A stretch of 64,000 bases of DNA from Deltaproteobacteria bacterium (GTDB lineage: Bacteria > Myxococcota > Myxococcia > Myxococcales > SZAS-1), in contig JAFEBB010000014.1 of assembly GCA_018266075.1 (NCBI GenBank), positions 1-64,000 of the forward strand, in the 5' to 3' direction. A program made the translations under genes and the position numbers. Of this stretch, positions 50,566-60,924 are shown in pieces; within the stretch, counting starts at the first letter, position 1; each line of letters begins with the position of its first letter. Under the pieces are notes generated by a model that worked only from the letters and a program-made list of their open reading frames with translations, ran no database searches and was not told the DNA's origin.

Positions 50566-51465
50566 CTACCGCGACAGCATCTTCGCCTCGACGCGGTTCC
50601 GGCCGCTCTGCTTGGCGCGGTACAGGTACTTGTCGGCGGCGGCGATCATCTCGTCGGGGCCGGGGTACTCGGCGTCGGAGAGCGTGGCCAGGCCCAGCGA
50701 GCAGGTCACGGGGATCTTCTTGTTCTCGAAGGTGAAGTCCGTGCTCTCGATGAGCCGGCGGATGCGCTCGCAGAAGATGAAGCCCTTGTCCTCTTCGCAC
50801 TCGCGGAGCAGCAGCACGAACTCCTCGCCGCCGTAGCGCGCGAAGACATCCTCGGTGCGGATCGTCTCCTGGATCTTGGTCGCAAGCCGGGTGAGCACGA
50901 AGTCGCCGGCCTGGTGGCCGTGGGTGTCGTTCACCTTCTTGAAGTGATCCACATCGAGGATCACCAAGCTGAGTGGCACGCGGTGGCGCAGGCAGTAGCT
51001 GAAGTCCTTGCGGAACGTGTCCGCGAAGTACTTCTTGTTGTAAACGCGCGTCATGGGATCGCGCGTGGCGCTCTCGTAGAGGTTCTTCTGGTACTGCTCG
51101 TCCAGGTTGTCCTGGTACGAGAACTTGAGAATCGTCGTCGAGCCGATCTGGATCTTGTCGCCGTCGCGCAGGCTGTGAACGTCGACGCGGTTGCCGTCGT
51201 AGAAGGTGCCGTTGGTCGAGCCGAGATCGACGATGTTCACGCTGCCATCCGGCCGAACGACGATCTTCGCGTGACGGCGCGAGATGCCGTCGTCGTTGAT
51301 GGAGATGTCGGCCTCGCTGGAGCGGCCAATCACCATCTCCGGCTGGGTGAGCTTGAACATCTTGCCCACCGACGAGCCGGTGACGCAGATCAGGTACGCA
51401 CTGTTCTTGCGGACTTGCGCCAACAGGTCGGAGATGTTTTGGACCTGGGTCTTCTCTTCAGCCAT
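50566..51465 (-). CDS. FHA-GGDEF diguanylate cyclase
   Basis: This 299-aa cytoplasmic protein has an FHA phosphothreonine-binding domain (about 22-115) with VIGRSSEADISI, SRRHAKIVV and LGSTNGTFYDGN. The C-terminal GGDEF domain (about 130-298) has active site RYGGEEF and, five residues before it, the RTED inhibitory I-site. It should make cyclic di-GMP with product inhibition and be directed by phosphorylated partners, fitting a genome with Hanks-type kinases such as the one at 7283-9196. A PilZ-type c-di-GMP receptor is encoded nearby (54705-55136). Confidence 0.93.
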   Translation of the reverse strand: MAEEKTQVQNISDLLAQVRKNSAYLICVTGSSVGKMFKLTQPEMVIGRSSEADISINDDGISRRHAKIVVRPDGSVNIVDLGSTNGTFYDGNRVDVHSLRDGDKIQIGSTTILKFSYQDNLDEQYQKNLYESATRDPMTRVYNKKYFADTFRKDFSYCLRHRVPLSLVILDVDHFKKVNDTHGHQAGDFVLTRLATKIQETIRTEDVFARYGGEEFVLLLRECEEDKGFIFCERIRRLIESTDFTFENKKIPVTCSLGLATLSDAEYPGPDEMIAAADKYLYRAKQSGRNRVEAKMLSR

Positions 51466-51578
51466 GGGGGCCGCCGCGCCGAGGTGGCTTCGCTCTTGCC
51501 AGCATACGGCGGGGCATCGGGCAAGCCAAGCAGCGAGGCACGGCTCGGGTCCAGCCTGGAAACCCCGGCTTCCAGGCG

Positions 51579-52901
51579 TCAGAGGGCCCGGCTGGTGATG
51601 CGCTTGGCTTCGGTCTCGGCGCGCGCCAGAAGCCCGCGAAGATCCACGTCCAAGAGCTCTCCGTGCTGCACCCGCACCTGGCCGTCGACGATCACCGTGT
51701 GCACGTTTCGCGACGTCGCCGAATAGACAATCTGCCCGTAAAGATCCGGCCCCGCCGGGGTGCTGTGGGCCTGGTGCAGGTCGAGCAGCACGAGGTCCGC
51801 GCGCTTGCCCACTTCGAGCGAGCCGATCTCCTTCTCGAGCCCGAGAGCGCGCGCGCCGCCGAGGGTTGCCATCTCCAGCACCTGCTGCGCGGGCATCGAG
51901 GTCGGCCCGAGGCGCGGCTTGGGCAAGAGCGCGGCGAGCCGCATCTCGAAGAAGGCGTCGAGGTTGTTGTTGCAGGGCGCGCCGTCCGAGCCGAGCGCCC
52001 AATGCACGCCCACGCCGGCGAGCTCGGGCACCTTGGCGATGCCCGACGCGAGCTTGAGGTTCGAGCTTGGGCAGTGCACCAGGCAGGTCCCCGTGTCGGC
52101 GACGAGGCGCTGCTCGTGCGCGGTCAGCCACACGCCGTGCGCCAGCGACGAGCGCGGGCCGAGCAGGCCGAGGTTGTGGAAGTAGTCGACGTTGTCGGAG
52201 CCCACGCGGTCGCGCACGGCCATGCACTCGGCCTGGTTCTCGGAGGCGTGGGTGTGCACGCGGCAGTCGTGCTCCTTGGAGAGCTTGGCGACCTCGCGGA
52301 GCTGCTCGGGCGTGGAGCTGAGCACGAACCGCGGACAGAACGCGTAGCGCAGCCGGCCGTTCTCTTGCCCGTGGTAGGTGCGCAGCAGCGCGAGCGAGTC
52401 GTCGATCGAGGCTTGCGTCGTCTCGCGAAGGGCTGCGGGCACGCCCTGGCCCGCGTCCATCATGGCCTTGCCGCCCACGTAGCGCAGGCCGGTCTCGCGC
52501 GCGGCCTCGAAGACGACCTCGTGGTGTCGCACCGTGCCCATGTCGAGGATCGCGGTGGTGCCCGAGAGCAGCAGCTCGGCGATGCCCAGCTCGGCGCTGA
52601 CCTTGAGGCTCTTCGGATCGTGCGCGGCCTCGAAGGGCCAGATGCGCTCGCGCAGCCACTCCAGCAGCTCGAGCCCATCGGCGTGGTTGCGGAAGAGCGT
52701 CTGACAGAGATGGATGTGCGCCTGGATCAGCCCGGGGATGGCGACCAGTCCGGACGCGTCGATCACCCTGCGCGGACCCTTGGCCGCGGGGATCTTGCCG
52801 ATGGCGACGATGGCGCCGTCGCGGATGAGCAGGTCCTCGCGCAGGATGTCGCGCGCGCCGGTCATGGTGACCAGGGTGGCGCCGCGGATGAGGGTGTCCA
52901 T
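51579..52901 (-). CDS. amidohydrolase of the TRZ/ATZ (MtaD-like) deaminase family
   Basis: This 440-aa metal-dependent hydrolase has the metal and catalytic residues of the family: HIHLCQTLFR (HxH), HTHASEN (His plus the catalytic Glu) and ALGSDGAPCNNN (Asp). The sequence is closest to S-adenosylhomocysteine/methylthioadenosine and guanine deaminase-like members. Given the cytidine deaminase and nucleoside phosphorylases nearby, a nucleoside or base deaminase is likely; the exact substrate is open. I used the ATG at 52901; an upstream TTG/ATG region to 52922 adds a non-conserved tail. Confidence 0.85.
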   Translation of the reverse strand: MDTLIRGATLVTMTGARDILREDLLIRDGAIVAIGKIPAAKGPRRVIDASGLVAIPGLIQAHIHLCQTLFRNHADGLELLEWLRERIWPFEAAHDPKSLKVSAELGIAELLLSGTTAILDMGTVRHHEVVFEAARETGLRYVGGKAMMDAGQGVPAALRETTQASIDDSLALLRTYHGQENGRLRYAFCPRFVLSSTPEQLREVAKLSKEHDCRVHTHASENQAECMAVRDRVGSDNVDYFHNLGLLGPRSSLAHGVWLTAHEQRLVADTGTCLVHCPSSNLKLASGIAKVPELAGVGVHWALGSDGAPCNNNLDAFFEMRLAALLPKPRLGPTSMPAQQVLEMATLGGARALGLEKEIGSLEVGKRADLVLLDLHQAHSTPAGPDLYGQIVYSATSRNVHTVIVDGQVRVQHGELLDVDLRGLLARAETEAKRITSRAL

Positions 52902-52940
52902 GGCTGGCGCGGACTGTAGCACCGGGCTCCTGCGAGGCCC

Positions 52941-53354
52941 TCAGAAGAAGCGCTTGGTGAACGCGTAGGGCAAGAGCTCTCCCACGGTCCAATGGGCCTG
53001 CTTGCCGTGGTGGTTCTCGGAGAAGACGGGCGTCTCGGGCGGCATGAACTCGGCGAGCGTCTGGCGGCACATGCCACAGGGCGGCACCGGCGCGGGCCCG
53101 GATGCGGAGATGGCGATGGCGTCGAACTCGCGCTCGCCCGCGGCGACGGCCTGGGCCACGGCGTTGCGCTCGGCGCAGATGGCGAGGCCGTAGCTGGCGT
53201 TCTCGACGTTGCAGCCGAGATAGACCTTGCCGCTCTTGCCCAGCAGCGCGGCGCCGACGGTGTACTTGGAGTACGGCGCGTAGGCGCGCTTACGCATGGC
53301 GCGCGCCTTCGCGAGCAGCGCCTTGGAGTGGATGGTCTTGGTTTGCTTGGCCAC
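52941..53354 (-). CDS. cdd: cytidine deaminase
   Basis: This 137-aa enzyme converts cytidine or deoxycytidine to uridine derivatives. Zinc and catalytic motifs are NVENASYGLAICAERNA (Cys and the catalytic Glu) and PPCGMCRQTLAEF (two Cys). Substrate-binding AYAPYSKYTVGAAL precedes them. The length is normal for the homotetrameric type. It lies upstream of the amidohydrolase on the same strand with 39 nt between. Confidence 0.94.
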   Translation of the reverse strand: MAKQTKTIHSKALLAKARAMRKRAYAPYSKYTVGAALLGKSGKVYLGCNVENASYGLAICAERNAVAQAVAAGEREFDAIAISASGPAPVPPCGMCRQTLAEFMPPETPVFSENHHGKQAHWTVGELLPYAFTKRFF

Positions 53355-53396
53355 GAGGGAATTGTGGTCGGCGAACGTCGCGTCGGCCAGTTTTTG

Positions 53397-54701
53397 TCAG
53401 GCCGCGGCGGGCTTCCGAGCGAGCCACCAGCGCCGGCCGGCGTAGTACACGAGCCCCGCCACGAGCAGCTCCGCGCTCCGACGCCACTCGTCGCGACCCG
53501 GCGAGCCCACCCAGAGCAGCGCGATCGAAGCCACGATGGCCAGCACCGCCACCAGGTCGCCCATCGGCACGCGGAAGCCCGTCGGCAGATCCGGTCGCTT
53601 GCGGCGGAGCACCATCACCGCGAGGCAGGTCGGCAGGTACTGCGCGAAGAGGGCGACATTGCCGACGTCCACGAGATCCTCGAACGGAAGCGCGAACGCC
53701 ACCAGCGCGCTGCTCCCCGCGCCGAGCGCGATGGCCCAGACCGGCGTTCCGAGCTTGGTGTGCATGCGTCCCACGGCGCCGGGCAGCAGTCCGTCCTCCG
53801 CGAACGCGACGATGAGCCGCGGCCCCACCAGCGCGCTCGAGGCGCAGAAGCCGGCCATGCTCACCGTCCCCGCGACAGCGATCGCCTTGGCGCCAATCGG
53901 TCCGATGAGCTGGCTGGCCGCGTCGGCGAGAGGCTGCTCGCTGCCGGAGATGTTCGCGCTGCCCACCAATGCGAACTGCACCAGCGCATAGAGCGCCACG
54001 GCGCCTGCGAGCGCGCCGATCATCGCGCGCGGGACGTCGCGGCGCGGATCCTTCGCTTCGCCCGCGGGCACCGCCGTGTACTCCCAGCCCGAGCAGGCGA
54101 ACACCGCGAGGAACACGGCCGCCGAGAATCCGTGGTGCCCGGTCGCAGGCCAGAACGGGTGCAGCTTCGCCGGCTGCAGGTGCCAGAGCCCGACGATCAG
54201 CAGCAGGCCCAGCGGCACCAGCTTCACGATCGAGAGCACGTCCGAGGTGTGCGCGCCCTTCTTGAGGCCGGCGATGTTCACCGCGCCCAGGAGCAAGATG
54301 AAACCGCCCGCGAACGACGCCTGTCCCCACGGTCCCGCGAGCGCGGGCACGAGCGCGCCAACCTGGCTCGCGAGCCCGCGCGACACGGCCGCGTATCCGA
54401 TCACGCCCTCGCACAGGCTCATCCAGCCGATGACGAAGCCCACGCCGTCGCCGAGCGCCGTGCGCGCGTACAAGAACGCGCCGCCGGAGCGGTCGAAGCG
54501 GCTCGCAGCCTCGGCGAAGCAGAGCGCGACGAGGAGGAAGACCAAGCCGCACGCCACGAACGCGAGCACGGAGCTCGGCCCGGCGGCGGCGGCCATCTTG
54601 CCCGGGAGCAGGAAGATGCCCGAGCCGACGATGCCGTTGATGCCGATGGCGATGCAGTCGAGCAGCGAGAGCCGCCCCCGCGGCTGCGCTGGCTCGGCCA
54701 C
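53397..54701 (-). CDS. APC-superfamily amino acid permease
   Basis: This 434-aa integral membrane protein has about twelve helices. The first carries the APC signature GINGIVGSGIFLLPGK, and later segments include FACSGWEYTAVPAGEAKDPRR, typical of the family. The substrate (amino acids or related amines) is not predictable. The GTG at 54701 begins 3 nt after the PilZ gene stop, so both are co-transcribed. Cytidine deaminase follows on the same strand after 42 nt. Confidence 0.87.
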   Translation of the reverse strand: MAEPAQPRGRLSLLDCIAIGINGIVGSGIFLLPGKMAAAAGPSSVLAFVACGLVFLLVALCFAEAASRFDRSGGAFLYARTALGDGVGFVIGWMSLCEGVIGYAAVSRGLASQVGALVPALAGPWGQASFAGGFILLLGAVNIAGLKKGAHTSDVLSIVKLVPLGLLLIVGLWHLQPAKLHPFWPATGHHGFSAAVFLAVFACSGWEYTAVPAGEAKDPRRDVPRAMIGALAGAVALYALVQFALVGSANISGSEQPLADAASQLIGPIGAKAIAVAGTVSMAGFCASSALVGPRLIVAFAEDGLLPGAVGRMHTKLGTPVWAIALGAGSSALVAFALPFEDLVDVGNVALFAQYLPTCLAVMVLRRKRPDLPTGFRVPMGDLVAVLAIVASIALLWVGSPGRDEWRRSAELLVAGLVYYAGRRWWLARKPAAA

Positions 54702-54704
54702 GGC

Positions 54705-55136
54705 CTACGACCGCTCGTCGATGAAGCGCGCGATGGCCAGCTGCGTGTCGAGGTCGAGGTCCGCGAACTTCACGTGCGCGCCGTAGCCGCCGGCCTTCTT
54801 CTGCGAGACCTGGATCACCTCGCCGTGCACGCGGACTTCTTCGGTGCGGCCGGGCAGCTTGAAGCGCAGGTCGATCTGCTTGCCGGTGATGGGCAGCTTG
54901 TCCACGAAGTGCAGCCCGCCCACGGAGATGTCGCCCTCCACCTGCTCGAAGGTGTTGCTGGCCGAGTTCTTCACCCAGACCTTGATGGGCAGGCGCGGCG
55001 ACTCGCGGCGGTCGCCCATGCGGCGCTCGCGGCGGCGGAGCTCGGTGCGGTCGGGGACGACCTTGCGGCTCTTGGCCTTCGTGGTCTTCGGTGTATCGCG
55101 TCGATCGCGGCCGGCTCCGCGGCGTTCGGTGGGCAT
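54705..55136 (-). CDS. PilZ-domain c-di-GMP-binding protein
   Basis: This 143-aa protein has a basic N-terminal tail (about 1-45) and a PilZ domain. The c-di-GMP binding residues are present: RRESPRLPIKV (RxxxR) and GDISVGGLHFVD (DxSxxG). No other domain is present. PilZ-only proteins act as adaptors that report c-di-GMP to motility or envelope systems. The ATG at 55136 is preferred because residues upstream look like read-through of the promoter. It is divergent from the Cys-rich lipoprotein gene. Confidence 0.87.
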   Translation of the reverse strand: MPTERRGAGRDRRDTPKTTKAKSRKVVPDRTELRRRERRMGDRRESPRLPIKVWVKNSASNTFEQVEGDISVGGLHFVDKLPITGKQIDLRFKLPGRTEEVRVHGEVIQVSQKKAGGYGAHVKFADLDLDTQLAIARFIDERS

Positions 55137-55225
55137 GGCTTTCCTCGGGATGCGACCCCCCAAACAAGCAGGTTCTCGACGAGGGGTCAACGCGTTGCCC
55201 CTCGCAGGTGGCCTAGACTGAGGCC

Positions 55226-56077
55226 ATGAACCGGATCCTGAACCTGGTCGCCGTCGTCGCCGCGTGCATGCTCGGCTGCGGTCTCAAGGCCACCTCGGAG
55301 ACGAGCGCGTCGTCGTCGAGCACGGGCGCGGGCGCGACGGGGAGCAGCCACGGCGCGACCTCGTCGGGCGCAGCCACGGGCTCGAGCGGCGCGGCCAGCA
55401 CGGGGACGACCAGTTCGTCCACCGCGAGCGCGTCGTCGTCCACCGGCTCCAGCGCGGCCTCCACGTCGAGCGGCAGCACGGGCGCGTCGAGCTCTAGCGG
55501 CGGCAGCACCGGCACGAGCGGCCACGGCGACTGTCGCAACGACACCGACTGCTTCGGCCAGCCGTGCATCGCGGTCACCGACGGCGGTTACCGCGAGTGC
55601 CAGGCGCCGCCGAGCCCGCCGGAGGCGTGTGCGGGCGGCGGCGGCCCCGGCCAGGACCAGTGCTGCACCGACAGCGACTGCCCCAACAGCGAGTCCTGCG
55701 TGCTCGGCCCCATCCAGCCCTATTGCGGCGGCGTGGTCATGGGGCCGTACAACGTCTGCGCGGTCGACGGCTGCCAGTCCGACGCCGATTGCCAGCAAGC
55801 CGGCCAATCGTCGTCGTTCATCTGCGCGCCCGCGGGGACCATGAACCTGCAGGCCCGGTCGTGCGTCTACGCGGGCTGCCGCACCGACGCGGACTGCACC
55901 GCGTCCCCGGGTGGCGTCTGCACACCGGTCCCCGACGCCTGCTGCCAGACGGTCTACGGCCTCTACTGCGTGTACCCGGGCGGCTGTCGCTTCAACTCGG
56001 ATTGCCCGTCGGGCTACTGCAAGACCGACGGCGCCTCGACGAGCTGCCAGGCCGGCGTGCCCGCCTGCCCGCTGTAG
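55226..56077 (+). CDS. Cys-rich lipoprotein with Ser/Thr linker
   Basis: This 283-aa lipoprotein (AACMLGC, Cys18) has a Ser/Thr/Gly/Ala linker (about 22-98) and then Cys repeats of the CxxDxDC type (about 100-283). It is the same general architecture as the larger surface proteins here. It is the only plus-strand gene in this stretch and ends 1 nt before the convergent purine nucleoside phosphorylase stop. Function unknown; probably a short surface stalk. Confidence 0.78.
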   Translation: MNRILNLVAVVAACMLGCGLKATSETSASSSSTGAGATGSSHGATSSGAATGSSGAASTGTTSSSTASASSSTGSSAASTSSGSTGASSSSGGSTGTSGHGDCRNDTDCFGQPCIAVTDGGYRECQAPPSPPEACAGGGGPGQDQCCTDSDCPNSESCVLGPIQPYCGGVVMGPYNVCAVDGCQSDADCQQAGQSSSFICAPAGTMNLQARSCVYAGCRTDADCTASPGGVCTPVPDACCQTVYGLYCVYPGGCRFNSDCPSGYCKTDGASTSCQAGVPACPL

Positions 56078-56078
56078 C

Positions 56079-56924
56079 TCAGCCCTTGGCGATGCGGGGC
56101 AGGAAGTCCGCGAGGAGCGCGGTGAAGCGGTCCTTCACCCGGTCCGCGGTTTCACTGACCTCGGCGTGGCTCAGCGGCCGCTTGCCGATTCCCGCGGCGT
56201 AGTTGGTGATGCAGCTGATGCCCGCCACCGGCACGCCCATGTGCGCCGCGGCGATCACCTCGGGCACGGTGCTCATGCCCACCGCGTCGGCGCCGAGGGT
56301 GCGCAGCATGCGGATCTCGGCGGGCGTCTCGTAGCTCGGCCCCGCGAGCTGCACGTACACGCCCTTGCGCAGCGCGTTTCCGGTGGCCTTCGCCGAGAGC
56401 TCCATCTTCTCCGAGAGCTCCGGCGCGTAGGCGGCGCTCATGTCCGGGAAGCGCGGGCCGAGCGAGTCTTCGTTGGGGCCGATGAGCGGGTTCATGCCCG
56501 AGAGGTTGATGTGATCGGTGATGCGCATCAGGTCCCCGGGCACGAAGTCCGGGTGGATGCCGCCGGCGGCGTTGGTCACCACCAGCGCCTGGATGCCCAG
56601 CCGGCAGAGCACGCGCGCGGGGAGCGCCACCTGCCACGCCGCGAAGCCCTCGTAGAAGTGCACCCGGCCCTGCATCGCCACCACCGGCACGCCGCCCACT
56701 TTCCCGAGCACCAGTCGGCCCGCGTGGCCCACCACGGAGGACACCGGAAACCCGGGCAGCTGCCCGTAGGGAATGGCGACCTTCTCCGCGAAGCTGTCCG
56801 CGAAGGCGCCCAGGCCGGAGCCGAGGATGACCCCGGTGAGCGGCGCGAGCGCGCTCCGCCGGCGGATCTCCTTGACGATTTCGTCGACCACGGGTGCGAC
56901 CGGCGCGTGGATCTCGGTGCTCAT
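56079..56924 (-). CDS. punA: purine nucleoside phosphorylase (trimeric type)
   Basis: This 281-aa enzyme performs phosphorolysis of guanosine/inosine-type nucleosides. Motifs are the phosphate-binding ILGSGLGAF, GHAGRLVLG, MQGRVHFYEGF, VTNAAGGI, AGPSYETPAEI, and MSTVPEVIAAAHMG, all of class II (trimeric) PNP. It should work with the deaminases and pyrimidine nucleoside phosphorylase encoded nearby in nucleoside salvage or catabolism. It lies downstream of the FecR-type/sigma pair on the same strand with a 58-nt gap. Confidence 0.93.
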   Translation of the reverse strand: MSTEIHAPVAPVVDEIVKEIRRRSALAPLTGVILGSGLGAFADSFAEKVAIPYGQLPGFPVSSVVGHAGRLVLGKVGGVPVVAMQGRVHFYEGFAAWQVALPARVLCRLGIQALVVTNAAGGIHPDFVPGDLMRITDHINLSGMNPLIGPNEDSLGPRFPDMSAAYAPELSEKMELSAKATGNALRKGVYVQLAGPSYETPAEIRMLRTLGADAVGMSTVPEVIAAAHMGVPVAGISCITNYAAGIGKRPLSHAEVSETADRVKDRFTALLADFLPRIAKG

Positions 56925-56982
56925 GCTCCCGCGAGCATAGGCGCCCTCGCGCAGCCGCCCAAATTCCTTGCCAGCCTTTGTT

Positions 56983-58459
<1,477 letters not shown>

Positions 58460-58473
<14 letters not shown>

Positions 58474-59155
58474 GGCTGCTCCCTCCCGACGCGACCTCGG
58501 CGAAGAACTCGGCCAGCGCCGGGTCCTGCACCGCCATGGCCGCGAGCTCCTTGCGCGCGTAGAAGAGCCGCGTGCGCACGGTGAGCACCGGTGCGCCGAC
58601 GAGCTTGGAGATCTCCTTGGGGCTCACGCCTTCCAGGTCGTGGAGCACGAGCACCATGCGCTTCTTGGGCGCGATCTTCTCGATCATCGCCTGCACCCGG
58701 CGGGCGCGCTCCTGGGTCTCGGCGCCCTCGTGCGGCGTGGCAGACGGATCCGGCAGCTCGGGGCGCAGGGTGGGCTCGTCGGCTTCGCCCACCTGGCGGT
58801 AGCGGCGCTTCATGTGGCGCACGGCGGTGCGCACGCAGACGCGGTGCAGCCAGGTGGTGAACGCCGCCCGCCCCTCGAACTTGCGCAGCGAGCGGCTCAC
58901 CTCGACGAAGACCTCCTGGAGGATGTCGTCGGCGTCGTGGGTGTGGCGCACGGCGTGGCGGATGAAGCGCATGGCCTCGCCGCGGTACCGCCGGTAGAGC
59001 TCGGCGAGCATCTCGCGCTCGCCCTTGGCGGCGCGCGAGATGACCTCGCCATCGTCGAGGGTTGCGAGCGGCGAGCGGGCGGAGGTCACGGCGAGCGGCC
59101 TTCCCGGGCTCGAGCGGCTGGCCTCCCCGTCGATGCACCGGAATGAAGCCACCAT
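58460..59155 (-). CDS. ECF-type RNA polymerase sigma factor
   Basis: This 231-aa sigma70-family factor lacks regions 1 and 3. Region 2 is visible as LAELYRRYRGEAMRFI and HDADDILQEVFVEVSRSL, and region 4 as LVLHDLEGVSPKEISKLVGAPVLTVRTRLFYARKEL. The N-terminus is uncertain: the ATG at 59155 gives a ~40-residue unstructured lead, while a GTG at 59089 would start closer to region 2. It is coupled to the overlapping FecR-type anti-sigma gene, and autoregulation is likely. The 179-bp region upstream holds no clear promoter. Confidence 0.88.
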
Positions 59156-59334
59156 AGACCCCAGTCTCCCCGCCCGGCAAACGTCCGGAGCGCTGGGGAG
59201 TGGGTGCCAGGATGCCTGCCCGGCATTCATTCGATGGGGCAGGCGTTTTCCAGGAGACGCCGGGCGCAAACCGCCGCGATTTCAGGGCTGGAGCGCGGGG
59301 CACCCTCGACGACCCGCGTAGGGTCGCGCGCTGC

Positions 59335-59472
59335 CTACCGGCGCACCGGCGGCGTGGCGTTGCACTGGCAGCGCTGCGCCGGCGGAATGTGGCCCATCAC
59401 CTGCTCCACGTGCTTTCCGCAGCCTGCCCAGGTGGGCTTTCCGCAGCGCGTGCACGTCACCAGCTTGCACAT
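59335..59472 (-). CDS. small zinc-binding protein (45 aa)
   Basis: This is a tiny protein with six Cys in ribbon-like pairs (CKLVTCTRCGKPTWAGC, CQC) and two His. It has an excellent AAGGAGG ribbon-binding-site-like Shine-Dalgarno upstream of the ATG at 59472. Similar small TWAGCGxH proteins occur widely in bacteria without known function. It starts 13 nt after the pyrimidine nucleoside phosphorylase stop and is likely co-expressed with it. Confidence 0.72.
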   Translation of the reverse strand: MCKLVTCTRCGKPTWAGCGKHVEQVMGHIPPAQRCQCNATPPVRR

Positions 59473-59485
59473 TGGCAACTCCTCC

Positions 59486-60823
59486 TTATCCAGCGATGCG
59501 CTCCACGAACGTCGTCTTTGCTGCGATGCGCTCCACGATGAGCGGCCGCACCGGCGGCGCCGCCTCGCCAATCCGATAGGCGCGCGCCAGCCGTTGCTCC
59601 ACGTCGCCGAGCGTCTTCTGGCCGTTGTGGTGCACCCGCACCAGCGGCTCGCCCGCGGCCACCCGGTCGCCGACCTTCTTCAAGAGCGTGAAGCCCACGG
59701 CGTGGTCGAGCTTGTCGTCGGTCTTCTTGCGACCGGCGCCGAGCTCCACGCCCGCGAGCCCGACCTCCTCGCACTGAATCGCCTGCACCACGCCGGCGCT
59801 CGCGGAACGCACCTCGCTGACGGACCGCGCGCGCGGCAGCTTCGACGGATCCCGGATCGCCGCCGGATCTCCGCCCTGTGCGGCCACGATCTCCTCGAAC
59901 TTGCGCAGCCCGGAGCCGTCGGCGATCGCGGCACGCACGCGCGCGCGCCCGGCCTCGAGATCCTTCGAGACGCCCGCGAGCAGCAGCATCTCCGCGGTCA
60001 GCTCCACGGTCACCGTCACCAGATCTTCCGGGCCGCCGCCGCGAAGCACGTCGATCGACTCCTCGACCTCCAGCGCGTTGCCCACCGCGCGCCCCAGCGG
60101 CTGGTCCATGTCGGTGAGCACCGCGGTCACGCGCTTGCCCATGGCCTGGCCGATGCCGACCATGGTCGTCGCCAGCGCGCGCGCGTCCTCGGGCTTCTTC
60201 ATGAACGCGCCCGAGCCCACCTTCACGTCGAGCACCAGCGCGTCGATGCCCTCCGCGAGCTTCTTGCTCATGATGCTGGAGGCGATGAGGGGCAGGCAGT
60301 CCACGGTCGCGGTGACGTCGCGCAGGGCGTAGAGCTTCTTGTCCGCGGGCGCGAGCGTGGACGTTTGGCCGATGAGGCAAGCGCCCACGTCGCGCACCAG
60401 GCGGCGATAGGTCGGGACGTCGAGGTCCACGCGGAAGCCGGGGATGCTCTCGAGCTTGTCCAGCGTGCCGCCGGTGTGGCCCAGGCCGCGGCCGCTGATC
60501 ATGGGCACGCGCACGCCGCACGCGGCCGCGAGCGGGGCCAACGGCAGCGAGACCTTGTCGCCCACGCCGCCGGTGGAGTGCTTGTCGACCTTGGTGCCGG
60601 GGATGTCGGAGAGGTTCAGCACCTCGCCGGAGCGGAGCATGCTCTCGGTCCAGGCGCCGAGCTCGGTGGAGTCCATGCCCTTGAAGAACACGGCCATGAG
60701 CAGCGCCGACATTTGGTAATCCGGGATTTCACCGAGCGTGTAGGCGCGCATGAAGGCCGCGATGTCGTCGGGCGAGAGGGTCCCGCCGTCGCGCTTGCGC
60801 TTGATGAGCTCGTAGGGAGTCAT
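59486..60823 (-). CDS. deoA: thymidine/pyrimidine nucleoside phosphorylase
   Basis: This 445-aa enzyme cleaves thymidine or uridine with phosphate to the base and (deoxy)ribose 1-phosphate. The phosphate-binding signature DKHSTGGVGDKVS, the SGRGLGHTGGTLDKLESIPG active-site segment and KKTDDKLDHAVGF in the C-terminal domain are all present. Length and motifs fit the PyNP/TP family; substrate preference is uncertain. The ATG at 60823 is used; upstream starts extend past the promoter of the divergent response regulator. It is co-directional with the 45-aa zinc protein gene. Confidence 0.93.
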   Translation of the reverse strand: MTPYELIKRKRDGGTLSPDDIAAFMRAYTLGEIPDYQMSALLMAVFFKGMDSTELGAWTESMLRSGEVLNLSDIPGTKVDKHSTGGVGDKVSLPLAPLAAACGVRVPMISGRGLGHTGGTLDKLESIPGFRVDLDVPTYRRLVRDVGACLIGQTSTLAPADKKLYALRDVTATVDCLPLIASSIMSKKLAEGIDALVLDVKVGSGAFMKKPEDARALATTMVGIGQAMGKRVTAVLTDMDQPLGRAVGNALEVEESIDVLRGGGPEDLVTVTVELTAEMLLLAGVSKDLEAGRARVRAAIADGSGLRKFEEIVAAQGGDPAAIRDPSKLPRARSVSEVRSASAGVVQAIQCEEVGLAGVELGAGRKKTDDKLDHAVGFTLLKKVGDRVAAGEPLVRVHHNGQKTLGDVEQRLARAYRIGEAAPPVRPLIVERIAAKTTFVERIAG

Positions 60824-60924
60824 TCCGGAGGGATTAACACGCGAAAGGAGCGAGGGCGACGTTCCGGCTCCGTTGATCATTGTGGCGCCGGAGAAAGCAC
60901 CCTACGATTTCGCGCGTGGCCACC

